A DNA stretch of 64,000 nt from Neomesorhizobium albiziae (lineage in GTDB: Bacteria; Pseudomonadota; Alphaproteobacteria; Rhizobiales; Rhizobiaceae), in assembly GCF_900114255.1 (NCBI RefSeq), contig NZ_FOSL01000009.1, positions 172,570-236,569 on the forward strand, given 5' to 3'. Made by a program: the position numbers and the translations under genes. The notes beneath the pieces are model-generated. The model did not search any database. It had not been told where the DNA came from and saw only the letters and a list, made by a program, of their open reading frames with translations. This document shows positions 25,015 through 34,610 of this stretch, piece after piece. The stretch's first letter is position 1. Each line of letters starts with the position of its first letter.

Positions 25015-26055
25015 ATGAAGATTGGAAACGCCTTATCGGCCGGCGCCGGCTTTGCCCTCGCCGCGCTTTTCGCAACCTCGGCGCTCGCCGACGGCACCGT
25101 CAACATCTACACCTATCGCCAGCCTGAGCTCATCCAGCCGGTGCTGGACGCCTTCACCGCCGAGACCGGCATCAAGACCGAAGTGCTGTTCCTCGACAAG
25201 GGCCTCGAAGAGCGTGTCGCCGCCGAAGGCGCGAACTCGCCTGCCGACGTGATCATGACCGTCGACATTGCGCGTCTGACCAAGGCCAAGGAAAACGGCA
25301 TCACCCAGCCGCTGGTCGACGAGACTGTCAACAAGCTCTTGCCGGCCGAATACCGCGATCCGGAAGGCAACTGGTTCGGCCTGACCAAGCGCGCTCGCGT
25401 CGTTTATGCCTCGAAGGACCGCGTCAAGGACACGGCGATCACCTATGCCGATCTCGCCGACCCCAAGTGGAAAGGCAAGATCTGCATCCGTTCGGGTCAG
25501 CACGACTATAATCTTGCGCTGTTCTCGGCCGCCATCGACCACTGGGGCGCCGAAAAGACCGAAGAGTGGATGAGGGGCCTGAAGGCCAACCTCGCCAAGA
25601 AGCCAGACGGCGGTGACCGCCCGCAGGCCGGCGCCATCGCGGCCGGCGAGTGCGATATCGCGCTCGGCAACACCTACTACGTCGGGCTGATGCGCACCAA
25701 CGAGAAGGACCCGAAGGAAAAGGAATGGGGCAACGCGATCAACGTTATCTTCCCGACCTTCGAGAACGGCCTGACCCACGTCAACATTTCCGGCATCGCG
25801 CTGGCCAAGCACGCGCCGAACCGCGACAATGCCGTGAAGCTCATCCAGTTCCTGGCAAGCCATAAGGCGCAGCAGGTCTACGCCGAGAAGAACTTCGAAT
25901 ATCCGGTCGAGCCGGGCCTGGAGCCATCCGAAATGGTCAAGGCGTTCGGCGAGTTGAAGGCCGACACGCTGCCGCTCGCAGACATCGCCAAGAATCGCAA
26001 GGCCGCTTCCGAAATGGTCGACCGCGTTGGCCTTGACGACGGCCCGTCGAGCTGA
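25015..26055 (+). CDS. fbpA: Ferric iron ABC transporter substrate-binding protein FbpA
   Basis: The ATG at 25015 has GAGGAG at 25002-25007 and gives 346 residues with a signal peptide (cleavage after ALA at about residue 25). An upstream in-frame ATG (24976) is less likely. It is an FbpA/AfuA/FutA-type periplasmic iron-binding protein beginning DGTVNIYTYRQPELIQPVLDAF, with the paired tyrosines NTYYVGLM that ligate Fe3+. It is followed by the permease gene fbpB after a short gap. An Irr box upstream predicts iron control. Confidence 0.92.
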   Translation: MKIGNALSAGAGFALAALFATSALADGTVNIYTYRQPELIQPVLDAFTAETGIKTEVLFLDKGLEERVAAEGANSPADVIMTVDIARLTKAKENGITQPLVDETVNKLLPAEYRDPEGNWFGLTKRARVVYASKDRVKDTAITYADLADPKWKGKICIRSGQHDYNLALFSAAIDHWGAEKTEEWMRGLKANLAKKPDGGDRPQAGAIAAGECDIALGNTYYVGLMRTNEKDPKEKEWGNAINVIFPTFENGLTHVNISGIALAKHAPNRDNAVKLIQFLASHKAQQVYAEKNFEYPVEPGLEPSEMVKAFGELKADTLPLADIAKNRKAASEMVDRVGLDDGPSS

Positions 26056-26127
26056 GGTTGAACAATTAGATCACGGAAGAGGCCGGGCCGAACCACGCCC
26101 GGCCTTTTCCATATCGATGGACGATCG

Positions 26128-27822
26128 ATGGCCGGTATCCAGCATATCGAGGCAGGAACGCGACTGTTGCGGGTGAAGCACAGCCGACACCCCTGGCTGC
26201 ATCTGGTCGCGATCGCGCTCTCCGCTCTGGTGGCGCTGCCGATCCTGTCGCTTGCCTTCGTGGCGCTGAGCGGGGGCGGTGAGGACTGGCCACACCTCGT
26301 GGCGAACGTGCTGCCCGGCGCCAGCCGGACCACACTTCTGCTTTTGGCACTGGTGGCTGCCGCGACATCCGTCATCGGCGTTCTTGGCGCCTGGCTGGTG
26401 GTGGCTTTCGACTTCCCTCTCCGGCGCGTCTTTTCCTGGGCGCTGGTTTTGCCGCTGGCGGTGCCTCCCTATCTCGCTGCCTATGCGTTCGGCGAGTTCT
26501 TTCATTATTCCGGGCCGCTGCAGACCCTGATCCGCGCGATGTTCGGCTTCGCCACCATCCGCGACTACTGGTTCCCCGACATCCGCTCGACGCCGGGCGC
26601 GGCCTTCGTGCTGTCCAGCGTGCTTTATCCCTACGTCTACCTCACCACCCGCATCGTGTTCCTGATGCAGGGCCGCAACATCGCCGATGTCGCGCGCACT
26701 CTCGGCGCCAGGCCGGCGAAAGTGTTCTGGAAGGTGCTTTTGCCGGTGGCCAGGCCAGCGATCGTCGCCGGCGTGGCGCTGGTGCTGATGGAAACGATCA
26801 ACGACATCGGCGCTTCCGAATATCTCGGTGTGCGCACGCTCACCTTCTCGGTCTACACGACCTGGCTCGCCCGCGGCAGCCTGGAGGGTGGCGCGCAGAT
26901 CGCACTTCTGATGCTGGTTCTGGTGTTCCTGCTGCTTGGCGCCGAACACTGGGCGCGGCGCAAGCAGCGCTTCAATACCGGCCGCGCCACTCATATGCGG
27001 GCCTATCCGCCGCGTACACGGCTTTCAGGTCTCGCCGGCCTCGGCGCCGTAACTGCCGTCGCGCTGCCGGTACTGATTGGCTTCGGCATCCCGCTCCTGG
27101 TGTTCGGCCAATATGCGTCACGCCGGCTCGATCAATTCCTCTCCCCGGCACTTGCCGACGCCTTCCTCAACAGCCTCGTCACGGCGACCGCAACGGCAAC
27201 GATCACCATCCTGCTCGCGCTGTTCCTCATCAACGCCGTCAGGCTGTCGCGGTCGCGGACGACCACCGTGGCAGTCCGGTTCGCGGCGATCGGCTACGCG
27301 TTGCCGGGCGGTGTGCTGGGCCTTGGACTGCTTTTCGTGCTCGCCCACTTCGACAACGCGCTCGACGCCTTCATGCGCTTGCATTTCGGCCTGTCGACGG
27401 GCCTGCTTCTCACCGGCTCCGCGGGCGCCGTCGTCCTGGCGTGCACGATCCGCTTCCTGGCGCTGGCGGAAGGCGCCATCCATTCGGGCATGGAAAAGCT
27501 GCCGCGGCATCTCGACGAGGCGGCGCGCAGCCTCGGCCAGACGCCGTCCAGAAGTGCCGCACGCGTATTGCTGCCGCTTTTGAAACCGGCGATCTTCACT
27601 GCCGCCGTGCTGGTCTTCGTCGACACGATCAAGGAACTCTCGGCGACGATCCTGCTGCGGCCCTTCGGCTTCAACACGCTGGCGACCTATGTCTACGAAA
27701 ACGCCTCGCGCGGCGTGCCTGAGGAAGGCGCCGTCGCGGCGATCGTCATCATCCTCACTGCGATGGTGCCCGTGGTGCTCTTGTCGGGTGCGCTAATACG
27801 CGACCGCGAAGCGGTGCTCTGA
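26128..27822 (+). CDS. fbpB: Ferric iron ABC transporter permease FbpB
   Basis: This 564-residue inner-membrane permease is made of two fused BPD_transp_1 domains with about 12 transmembrane segments. Both EAA-like loops that contact the ATPase are visible (RTLGARPAKVFWKVLLPVARP and RSLGQTPSRSAARVLLPLLKP), as in FbpB/AfuB/CysW-type iron permeases. It is likely co-transcribed with fbpA. No ATPase gene (fbpC) follows, so the ATP-binding partner must be encoded elsewhere or shared. Confidence 0.92.
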   Translation: MAGIQHIEAGTRLLRVKHSRHPWLHLVAIALSALVALPILSLAFVALSGGGEDWPHLVANVLPGASRTTLLLLALVAAATSVIGVLGAWLVVAFDFPLRRVFSWALVLPLAVPPYLAAYAFGEFFHYSGPLQTLIRAMFGFATIRDYWFPDIRSTPGAAFVLSSVLYPYVYLTTRIVFLMQGRNIADVARTLGARPAKVFWKVLLPVARPAIVAGVALVLMETINDIGASEYLGVRTLTFSVYTTWLARGSLEGGAQIALLMLVLVFLLLGAEHWARRKQRFNTGRATHMRAYPPRTRLSGLAGLGAVTAVALPVLIGFGIPLLVFGQYASRRLDQFLSPALADAFLNSLVTATATATITILLALFLINAVRLSRSRTTTVAVRFAAIGYALPGGVLGLGLLFVLAHFDNALDAFMRLHFGLSTGLLLTGSAGAVVLACTIRFLALAEGAIHSGMEKLPRHLDEAARSLGQTPSRSAARVLLPLLKPAIFTAAVLVFVDTIKELSATILLRPFGFNTLATYVYENASRGVPEEGAVAAIVIILTAMVPVVLLSGALIRDREAVL

Positions 27823-27828
27823 AGCGAT

Positions 27829-27950
27829 AAAAAAAGGCGCCCTGGAGGGGCGCCTGGAGATCTACGCTGTTAAGACGGGGACTTGAGCTAGCTCATCGAA
27901 GATTGCTTCGAAGAACGGGATTTCTCCCTCAAGTTACGCACGACTATCGG
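27829..27950 (-). ncRNA. Candidate structured small RNA ending in an intrinsic terminator
   Basis: The minus strand shows a closing stem ACTTGAG/CTCAAGT (27881-27887 with 27928-27934). It encloses a hairpin TCGAAG/CTTCGA (27896-27911) and a GGGA/TCCC hairpin. About 25 bases further 3' is a perfect 8-bp terminator stem with a run of seven U. No reading frame of useful length fits, and the terminator has the wrong polarity for fbpB. The 5' end is a guess; a TTAA-N7-TTAC CtrA-like sequence lies at 27960-27974. I do not recognise a named RNA family. Confidence 0.45.
27835..27855 (-). terminator. Minus-strand intrinsic terminator
   Basis: On the minus strand, AGGCGCCC-ctcca-GGGCGCCT (8 perfect pairs) is followed by TTTTTTT. 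On the plus strand no U-run follows, so it is not a standard terminator for fbpB, whose stop lies 13 bases away. Confidence 0.75.
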
Positions 27951-28126
27951 CACCAACCCTTAACAAAACCTTACCGGACCGCGGAGAAATTTACCGAAGT
28001 GTATCACCCGTGAATTCGCGGTAAATTTTGCGGTCATCTCTCGTTAACCACGCCGTTGCAACGGGAGATCAGGCGATGCGCCTCCTGGGCCGTCGCTGAA
28101 GCTTGTGCTGATGGAAAAAAGAAAAT

Positions 28127-28583
28127 CCCCCTCTCCGTCTCGGCTTCGCCTCGACACCTCTCCCCCGCTTCGCAGAGGCGAGGAACCCAGGCTGGAAGGG
28201 CGTCGGCGTCGCGGCAGTGGTTCCTCGCCCCTGCGAAGCGGGGGAGAGGTGGTTTGCGCAGCAAACCGGAGAGGGGGTCTTGATAGACAAGCCGGCAGAC
28301 CAGAGCCGGGCGAAGGAGGGCTGACCGCAACGCCGACGCCCCTCCTCCCCCTCGATGGGGGAGGTGCCGAGCGCAGCGAGGCGGAGGGGGTGATATCCGC
28401 ACATCAGCCATCACCCCACCCGGCCCTGCGGGCCACCCTCCCCATCGAGGGGAGGGAGACAGCTGGAGACCACAACGTCGACGCCCCCCTCTCCCCGTCC
28501 TTAACGGGGTGAGGGGCAGCGTCCACGCCTATCCGCTCCCCCGGAGCGGGAGAGAGGTGGTTGCAAAGCAAACCGGAGAGGGG
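28127..28583. repeat. Array of two-hairpin palindromic elements
   Basis: Several units related to those flanking the DUF559 segment (2687-2751, 3192-3255) are packed here: 28127-28187 (inverted), 28219-28276 (direct), 28341-28392 (direct, diverged), 28412-28458 (inverted, diverged), 28485-28517 (inverted partial) and 28534-28583 (direct). The conserved parts are GGTTCCTCGCC, GGGGGAGAGGTG and GGAGAGGGGG, while hairpin 2 varies (GAGGC-gaa-GCC or TTTGC-gca-GCAAACC). No gene is present. The rest of 27951-28682 shows nothing else I can support. Confidence 0.85.
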
Positions 28584-28682
28584 TCTTTGCAAATGTCCCA
28601 AAGAGGCAGGATGGAACGCAAATCCGGCGCATTTCTCACAGGGTTGAAGGGCAGGTGTCGCGATCAGGCGGATCGCGCCAGC

Positions 28683-30641
28683 CTAGCTCTGCAGCGCTTC
28701 GAGGTCCCGGAACAATTCTAGCGCTTCGGGATTGGCCAAGGCTTCCTTGTTCTTCACCGGCCGCCCATGCACCATGTCGCGGACTGCAAGCTCGGTGATC
28801 TTCCCGGACTTGGTGCGCGGAATGTCGGCCACAGCGACAATCCTGGCTGGCACGTGGCGCGGGCTGGCGCCGCTGCGGATTTTTGCCTTGATCTTCTTGT
28901 CCAGGCTTTCGTCGAGCGTGATGCCGGCGGCCAGCCGGACGAACAGCACCACCCGCACATCGCCATCCCAATCCTGGCCGATGCAGATAGCCTCCAGCAC
29001 TTCCGGCAATTGTTCGACCTGGTTGTAGATTTCAGCGGTGCCGATCCTCACACCGCCCGGATTGAGCGTGGCATCGGAGCGGCCATGAATGATAATGCCG
29101 CCATGCCCGGTCCATTCGGCGAAATCGCCATGGCACCAGACATTGTCGAAGCGCTCGAAATAGGCTGCGTGGTATTTCTTGCCGTCCGGATCGTTCCAGA
29201 ACATCACCGGCATCGACGGGAAGGCTTTTGTGCAGACGAGTTCGCCCTTCTCGCCACGCACCGGCTTGCCGTCGTCATCCCACACGTCGACCGCCATGCC
29301 GAGGCCCGGACCCTGGATCTCGCCCACCCATACCGGCTCGATCGGCACGCCGAGAACGAAGCAGGAGACGATGTCGGTGCCGCCGGAGATCGAAGCAAGG
29401 TGCACGTCCTTCTTGATCGCCTCATAGACATAGGCAAAACCTTCCGGCGACAGCGGCGAACCGGTCGACGAAACGGTGCGGATGGTGGACAGATCGTGCG
29501 TCTTGATCGGCTTGAGGCCGGCCTTGCGCGCCGAATCGATAAACTTCGCCGAAGTGCCGAAGTAGGTCATCTTCTCAGCCTGGGCGAAATCAAACAGCAC
29601 GTTGCCGTCGGGATAGAAGGGCGAGCCATCGTAGAGCAGCAGCGTCGCGCCCGAAGCGAGGCCCGAGACCAGCCAGTTCCACATCATCCAGCCGCATGTG
29701 GTGAAATAGAAGAACCGGTCGCCGTCGAGTATGCCGGCATGCAGGCGCTGTTCCTTCAAATGCTGCAGCAGCGTGCCGCCGGCCGAATGCACGATGCATT
29801 TCGGGATGCCGGTCGTGCCCGACGAAAACAGAATGTAGAGCGGATGCGCGAAGGGCAGCCGCTCATAGGTCACCGGTTTTGCCGAAAACGGCTCGATCGC
29901 CGCCTCCAGCGAAACGGCGCCGTCGACCGTGGCCGCGACGTCCGCGGACGTGCCGAGATAGTCGACGATCAGCGTCTTCTTCAGGGTGGGCAGCTTGCCG
30001 ACCACGGCAGCGATCTTTCCCGCCACCTCGATCGCCTTGCCGTTGTACCAATAGCCGTCAGGTGCGATGAAGACGACAGGCTCGATCTGGCCGAAGCGGT
30101 CGAGCACGCCTTGCTCGCCGAAATCGGGAGAACAGGACGACCAGATGGCGCCCAGCGACGTGGCGGCGAGCATCGCCGCCACCGTTTCCGGCATGTTGGG
30201 CATCATCGCGGCGATGCGGTCACCGGATTTGACGCCAAGCGACCGGAAAAGCTGCTGCAATCGTGACACAAGCGCATGCAGTTCGTTCCACGACATGCGG
30301 CGCTCGACCTTATCCTCGCCGCGAAACACCAGCGCATTGCCGCCGCCGGACTTTTTCAGCAGGTTCTCCGCGAAGTTGATTCGGGCGTCGGGAAAGAAAG
30401 AGGCGCCGGGCATCTTGTCGCCGTCAGCCAGGATGCGGTCGCCACGCTCGCCGACGACATCGCAGAAATCCCAGACCAGTTCCCAGAAGGCTTCGCGCGC
30501 GCCGACCGACCAGGCGTGCAGATCGTCATAAGAGGAAAGTTCCTGGCCGGCCTTTTTCGACGCGGCAGCCATGAACGCCGTCATCGGCGCGGCTGCAACC
30601 GCCTCGGCGGTGGGTGTCCAAAGGGCGGCGGCTTCACTCAT
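28683..30641 (-). CDS. Acetoacetyl-CoA synthetase
   Basis: This 652-residue ANL-superfamily ligase activates acetoacetate to its CoA ester, feeding ketone bodies from PHB degradation into central metabolism. The adenylation motif [16 protein letters not shown], the acetoacetate-CoA-ligase type [35 protein letters not shown], and the C-terminal [17 protein letters not shown] with the catalytic lysine are visible. The length is as expected. A PhaR-like site lies upstream at 30676-30687, suggesting co-regulation with the phasin. It is divergent from the AsmA-type gene. Confidence 0.94.
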   Translation of the reverse strand: MSEAAALWTPTAEAVAAAPMTAFMAAASKKAGQELSSYDDLHAWSVGAREAFWELVWDFCDVVGERGDRILADGDKMPGASFFPDARINFAENLLKKSGGGNALVFRGEDKVERRMSWNELHALVSRLQQLFRSLGVKSGDRIAAMMPNMPETVAAMLAATSLGAIWSSCSPDFGEQGVLDRFGQIEPVVFIAPDGYWYNGKAIEVAGKIAAVVGKLPTLKKTLIVDYLGTSADVAATVDGAVSLEAAIEPFSAKPVTYERLPFAHPLYILFSSGTTGIPKCIVHSAGGTLLQHLKEQRLHAGILDGDRFFYFTTCGWMMWNWLVSGLASGATLLLYDGSPFYPDGNVLFDFAQAEKMTYFGTSAKFIDSARKAGLKPIKTHDLSTIRTVSSTGSPLSPEGFAYVYEAIKKDVHLASISGGTDIVSCFVLGVPIEPVWVGEIQGPGLGMAVDVWDDDGKPVRGEKGELVCTKAFPSMPVMFWNDPDGKKYHAAYFERFDNVWCHGDFAEWTGHGGIIIHGRSDATLNPGGVRIGTAEIYNQVEQLPEVLEAICIGQDWDGDVRVVLFVRLAAGITLDESLDKKIKAKIRSGASPRHVPARIVAVADIPRTKSGKITELAVRDMVHGRPVKNKEALANPEALELFRDLEALQS

Positions 30642-30675
30642 ATGCTGTTCTCCGTCTGGGAAAATTGCTTATGCA

Positions 30676-30687
30676 TGTTGCATTGCG
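30676..30687 (+). promoter_or_regulatory. PhaR-like site upstream of acetoacetyl-CoA synthetase
   Basis: TGTTGCATTGCG is the reverse complement of CGCAATGCAACA and shares TGCAACA and the spacing with the sites at 6834-6845 and 20990-21001. It lies about 40 bases upstream of the start. Confidence 0.4.
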
Positions 30688-30847
30688 ATCAAACAAGCTA
30701 TTGTCCAAACACGTCGTGGGCTTTGCGCGCGAATGCGACGGCGGACAGTTATGGGTTGAAAAGCGGTGGATGTCGGTTAAACCCGGCGGCCGGAAACTGA
30801 ACGGATCGCGAGCGGAGCGCGAAATCCCTCTAGGGCAACGAGGAAAC

Positions 30848-32686
30848 ATGCCATCACCGATGGTCAAAAAAGGTATATGGGCCTTGGGTGCGGCTGTCAT
30901 GGCCCTGGTCCTTGCCATCGCGCTTTTCCCGCTGGTCGCTTCGACCCAGATCGTGCGCGACCGAATCGCGCTGGAGATGAGCGCCTGGAGCGGCTACCGC
31001 GTTTCGCTGGGCGCAGCGCCGGTTATCGACGTTTTCCCGACCTTCAAGGCAACCCTCAGCAACGTAACCCTGTCGGACTGGCTCGACTACAAAAGGCGCC
31101 CGGTCGTCGAGGCCGAGCGTGTCGAGATCGAGCTTTCCGCGCTGGCCGCTCTCGTGGGAAATGTCGTGTTCTCCGACGTCAGGCTGGTGCGGCCGACCTT
31201 GCGCGTCGTGCCGAACGGTCCGTTCTACCTGCCTACGGCGCCCGGCGGCGGACGCATCGCCAGGTCGGTCGATGCCGCGCGTGCAGTGGTCGCAGCCAAC
31301 CCGGCAAGCCCGGATCTCGGCAACCTGCCTTCGGAACCGTTCGGCAAGATCGAGTTCAGCGACGGCCGCATCGTGGTTGCGCAGGGAGACAAGGACCGCG
31401 AAGTCGTCACCAGCCTTTCCGGCAACATCGACTGGAGTTCGGTCAACCGTGCGGGCAAGCTGACGACGACGGGGATCTGGCGTGGCGAAAGCGTCAACAT
31501 CAACCTCTCGTCGCCGAACCCGCTGGTGCTTTTTGCCGGTGGTGCTGCGCCCGTCTCCTTCGCGCTCAAATCGAACCCGACTTCGGCGACGTTCGAGGGC
31601 ACGGTCAACACCTCGGCGGACTCCTATCTCGACGGCCAGATCACCTTCAACGCACCGTCGCTGCGCCGCCTGCTCGAATGGTCGCAGAGCGAGATCGCAC
31701 CGAAGACGGCGATCGGCTCGATCGCGGTTTCGGGCCGCCTGACCGGCAACGCCCAGCGCGCAAAATTCGAGGACGCCGAACTGACGCTGGACGGAAACCC
31801 CGGTATGGGCGTTCTCGACGTATCGCTGGCCGGAAAAGTGCCCAGCATCGCAGGCACGCTGGCATTCGAAACGCTCGATCTCAAGTCTTTCATCGCGGCC
31901 TTCACGCCGCTGACCTCCGGCGAAGGAGGTGCGCCGGGTGCCATCGACACCAAGTTTGCCGACCAGATGGAACTCGACTTGCGCCTGTCGGCGGCGCGGG
32001 CGACCGCCGGCTCGATCGGCATGACGGAAGTCGCCGCCACCGCGCAGGTGAAGAATGGCCTGGCCGTTCTGGATATTTCGGACGCCACCGCCTTTGGAGG
32101 CACAGTGCAGGCCGGCATTCGCCTCGATCACAATGGCGATGCCGACCTGGCCGAACTGCGCATGCTGGCGACCGACATCGACGGTGCGATCTTTGGTGCG
32201 GCGACCGGCATGACTGACCTGACGCCGACCGGCCGCGGCACGATTTCGATCATCCTCAAAGGGCCGGCGCGGTCGTGGAGCTCCCTGCTCGAAAATGCCG
32301 ACGGATCGATTTCGGCCAATTTTGGCGCGGGGGAATTGAAGGGGATAGACCTCCCGGCGTTTCTCACGCGGGCGTCGCAAGGCGGCTTCTTCGCGCTGAA
32401 CGAGGTTGCCAAAGGCTCTTTGCCCATCAACTCTGCCGAGTTGAAAGCCGGCATCGCCAACGGCGTCGTCCGCATCGAGAAAGCGGAAGCCAAGGCGGAC
32501 GGCAGGGATATCTGGCTTTCCGGGCTGGTGCCTTATGTCGGCGGTGGATTGGCCCTGTCCGGCAAGATTTTTCCTTCTGGCGCCGACCGGGCGACGGTCG
32601 CGCCGGAAGCGGCTTTCTTCGTCGGAGGCTCGTGGAGCATCCCGTTCATTTCACCGATCCTGCAGGCCCCGCCACCGCCGGGATAG
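30848..32686 (+). CDS. AsmA family protein
   Basis: The ATG at 30848 has GAGGAAA upstream and gives 612 residues; the long in-frame extension crosses the promoter region of the divergent gene and is rejected. One N-terminal transmembrane helix (about 7-31) is followed by a large, probably periplasmic beta-rich AsmA domain (SLGAAPVIDVFPTFKATLSNV). The AsmA_2-type C-terminal region (GRGTISIILKGPARSWSSLL, ADGSISANFGAGELKGIDL) follows. AsmA proteins are thought to help phospholipid transport or outer-membrane assembly. A diverged family A repeat follows the stop. Confidence 0.9.
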   Translation: MPSPMVKKGIWALGAAVMALVLAIALFPLVASTQIVRDRIALEMSAWSGYRVSLGAAPVIDVFPTFKATLSNVTLSDWLDYKRRPVVEAERVEIELSALAALVGNVVFSDVRLVRPTLRVVPNGPFYLPTAPGGGRIARSVDAARAVVAANPASPDLGNLPSEPFGKIEFSDGRIVVAQGDKDREVVTSLSGNIDWSSVNRAGKLTTTGIWRGESVNINLSSPNPLVLFAGGAAPVSFALKSNPTSATFEGTVNTSADSYLDGQITFNAPSLRRLLEWSQSEIAPKTAIGSIAVSGRLTGNAQRAKFEDAELTLDGNPGMGVLDVSLAGKVPSIAGTLAFETLDLKSFIAAFTPLTSGEGGAPGAIDTKFADQMELDLRLSAARATAGSIGMTEVAATAQVKNGLAVLDISDATAFGGTVQAGIRLDHNGDADLAELRMLATDIDGAIFGAATGMTDLTPTGRGTISIILKGPARSWSSLLENADGSISANFGAGELKGIDLPAFLTRASQGGFFALNEVAKGSLPINSAELKAGIANGVVRIEKAEAKADGRDIWLSGLVPYVGGGLALSGKIFPSGADRATVAPEAAFFVGGSWSIPFISPILQAPPPPG

Positions 32687-32699
32687 GCTGCGGCGGCTT

Positions 32700-32804
32700 T
32701 AGAGCATTTTGCAGCCAGGTGGAATCACCTGGCGTCGCACAAATGCGGCTAAACAAACCGATAGAGCGGAATGCCGGGTTCAACTTGAATGCATTCCGCT
32801 CTAA
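32700..32804 (+). repeat. Dispersed repeat family A, diverged copy 4
   Basis: It begins AGAGCATTTTGCAGCC like the others but has GGTGGAATCACC and the terminal pair AGAGCGGAATGC/GCATTCCGCTCT in place of the CCGGTTC hairpin. The compensatory change of both arms keeps the fold. It lies between the convergent AsmA and potI genes. Confidence 0.75.
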
Positions 32805-32811
32805 AGTCCGA

Positions 32812-33630
32812 TCAGCCGCGTTGGGCGGCCTGCTCGTCGCGCTGGCGCTGCACCTCGCGCCGCTTGTTGACCACCGAGGCAGCAATGACGCCGACGGCGA
32901 CCACGGCGATCATCAGGGTGCAGGCGGCGTTGATCTCCGGAGTGACACCCAGCCTCACCTGGCTGTAGATCTTCATCGGCAAGGTGGTGGCGCCGGGCCC
33001 GGAGGCGAAGCTCGATATCACGAGGTCGTCGATCGACAACGTAAAGGCCAGCATCCAGCCAGACACGATCGCCGGCATGATGACCGGCAAGGTGATCTGG
33101 AAGAAGGTTTTCACCGGCGGCGCGCCGAGATCCATGGCGGCTTCCTCCAGCGACCGGTCGAAGGTCATCAGGCGCGACTGCACGACGACCGCGACGAAGC
33201 ACATGGAAAAGGTGATGTGGGCAAGAATGACGGTGAGAAAGCCGCGGTCGAGGCCGATCGCGACGAACAACAGCAGCAATGACAGGCCGGTGATCACCTC
33301 CGGCATCACCAGCGGTGCGAACACCATGCCGGAAAACAGCACCCTGCCGCGGAAGCGCGTGTAGCGGGTCAGCGTCAGCGCCGCCAGCGTACCGAGGACG
33401 GTGGCGACCGTTGCCGAAATCAGGCCGACCCGGATGGTCACCCAGGCGGCGTCCATCAAACCGCGGTTGTTGAACAGCGAACCATACCATTTGGTCGAGA
33501 AGCCGCCCCATACGGTGACGAGCTTGGATTCGTTGAAGGAGAAGATGATCAGCAACACGATCGGCAGGTAGAGGAAAGCAAAGCCCAGCACGATCGAGGT
33601 GATGTTGAAGCGGCTCCAGCTGGCGTTCAT
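32812..33630 (-). CDS. potI: Putrescine/spermidine ABC transporter permease PotI
   Basis: This 272-residue inner-membrane permease has six transmembrane segments and the binding-protein-dependent loop EEAAMDLGAPPVKTFFQITLPVIMP. The C-terminus is charged. Its start overlaps the potH stop by four bases (ATGA). It is the last gene of the minus-strand potFGHI set. Confidence 0.93.
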   Translation of the reverse strand: MNASWSRFNITSIVLGFAFLYLPIVLLIIFSFNESKLVTVWGGFSTKWYGSLFNNRGLMDAAWVTIRVGLISATVATVLGTLAALTLTRYTRFRGRVLFSGMVFAPLVMPEVITGLSLLLLFVAIGLDRGFLTVILAHITFSMCFVAVVVQSRLMTFDRSLEEAAMDLGAPPVKTFFQITLPVIMPAIVSGWMLAFTLSIDDLVISSFASGPGATTLPMKIYSQVRLGVTPEINAACTLMIAVVAVGVIAASVVNKRREVQRQRDEQAAQRG

Positions 33631-34604
33631 CGGCCCTGCTCCTGTGCACGGGCCTGGGCACTCTGGAAAATCATGATCGGCACCACCAGAAGCAGCAGCA
33701 GGATGACGGCCACCGCCGACGAGACCGGCCAGTCTCGGTTGGCGAAGAACTCATTCCACAACGTCTTGCCGATCATCAGCGTCTGCGAGCCGCCGAGCAG
33801 GTCGGGAATGACAAACTCGCCGACCGCCGGGATGAACACCAGCATGCAGCCGGCGACGACGCCCGGCAGGGCGAGCGGAAAAGTGATCTTCCAAAAGGCG
33901 CCGATCGGCGTGCAGCCAAGGTCCTGGGCCGCCTCGATCAGCGAAAAGTCCATCTTCTCCAGTGTCGAATAGAGCGGCAGGATCATGAACGGCAGATAGG
34001 AATAGACGATGCCGATGAAGATCGCCGCGTGGGTGTTCAGGATGACCAGCGGCTCATCGATGACGCCGGTCGCCAGCAGGAACTGGTTGAGCAGCCCCTC
34101 CGGTTTCAGGATGCCGATCCAGGCATAGACGCGGATCAGGAACGAGGTCCAGAACGGCAGGATGACCAGCATCAAAAGCGTCGGGCGGATGGTAGCCGGC
34201 GCCCGCGCCATGCCGTAAGCGATGGGAAAGCCGACGAGCAGCGCCAGGAACGTCGATATCCCTGCGATAACGACGCTCGACACATAAGCATTGAAGTAGA
34301 GCGGATCCTCGGTGAGCCAGATGTAGTTGTCGATGCCGAGTTCCCTGAGCTGATTGAAGAGGCCCGAAATCCCGTCCCCTAAACCCATCACCGGCGTATA
34401 GGGCGGCATCGCGATCGCCGTCTGCGACAGCGAGATCTTGAACACGATGATGAACGGGATGAGGAAGAAGACCAGCAGCCAGAGATAGGGAACGATGATG
34501 ACGAGCCGGCTGGTCACCGCGGAGACGGCACGCCCCAGCGCCGAGCGGTTCGCCTGCGATCCGACATCCAGGGCGCCGGCTTGCACGGCGACATTGGTCA
34601 TCAT
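33627..34604 (-). CDS. potH: Putrescine/spermidine ABC transporter permease PotH
   Basis: This 325-residue permease has six transmembrane segments, an N-terminal cytoplasmic extension before the first helix (VIIVPYLWLLVFFLIPFIIVF) and the EAA loop IEAAQDLGCTPIGAFWKITFPLALP. TAGGAGG lies just upstream of the tandem ATGs. It begins six bases after potG, so the genes are co-transcribed. Confidence 0.93.
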   Translation of the reverse strand: MMTNVAVQAGALDVGSQANRSALGRAVSAVTSRLVIIVPYLWLLVFFLIPFIIVFKISLSQTAIAMPPYTPVMGLGDGISGLFNQLRELGIDNYIWLTEDPLYFNAYVSSVVIAGISTFLALLVGFPIAYGMARAPATIRPTLLMLVILPFWTSFLIRVYAWIGILKPEGLLNQFLLATGVIDEPLVILNTHAAIFIGIVYSYLPFMILPLYSTLEKMDFSLIEAAQDLGCTPIGAFWKITFPLALPGVVAGCMLVFIPAVGEFVIPDLLGGSQTLMIGKTLWNEFFANRDWPVSSAVAVILLLLLVVPIMIFQSAQARAQEQGR

Positions 34605-34610
34605 CGCCTC

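Noticed and set aside
27829..27950. Known riboswitch or tmRNA/6S RNA
   Set aside because: I could not match the stems to a named family by eye, so it is listed only as a candidate RNA.
28341..28458. Rho-independent terminators for acetoacetyl-CoA synthetase
   Set aside because: The hairpins belong to the palindrome family and lack U-runs. They may affect 3' ends but do not have terminator form.
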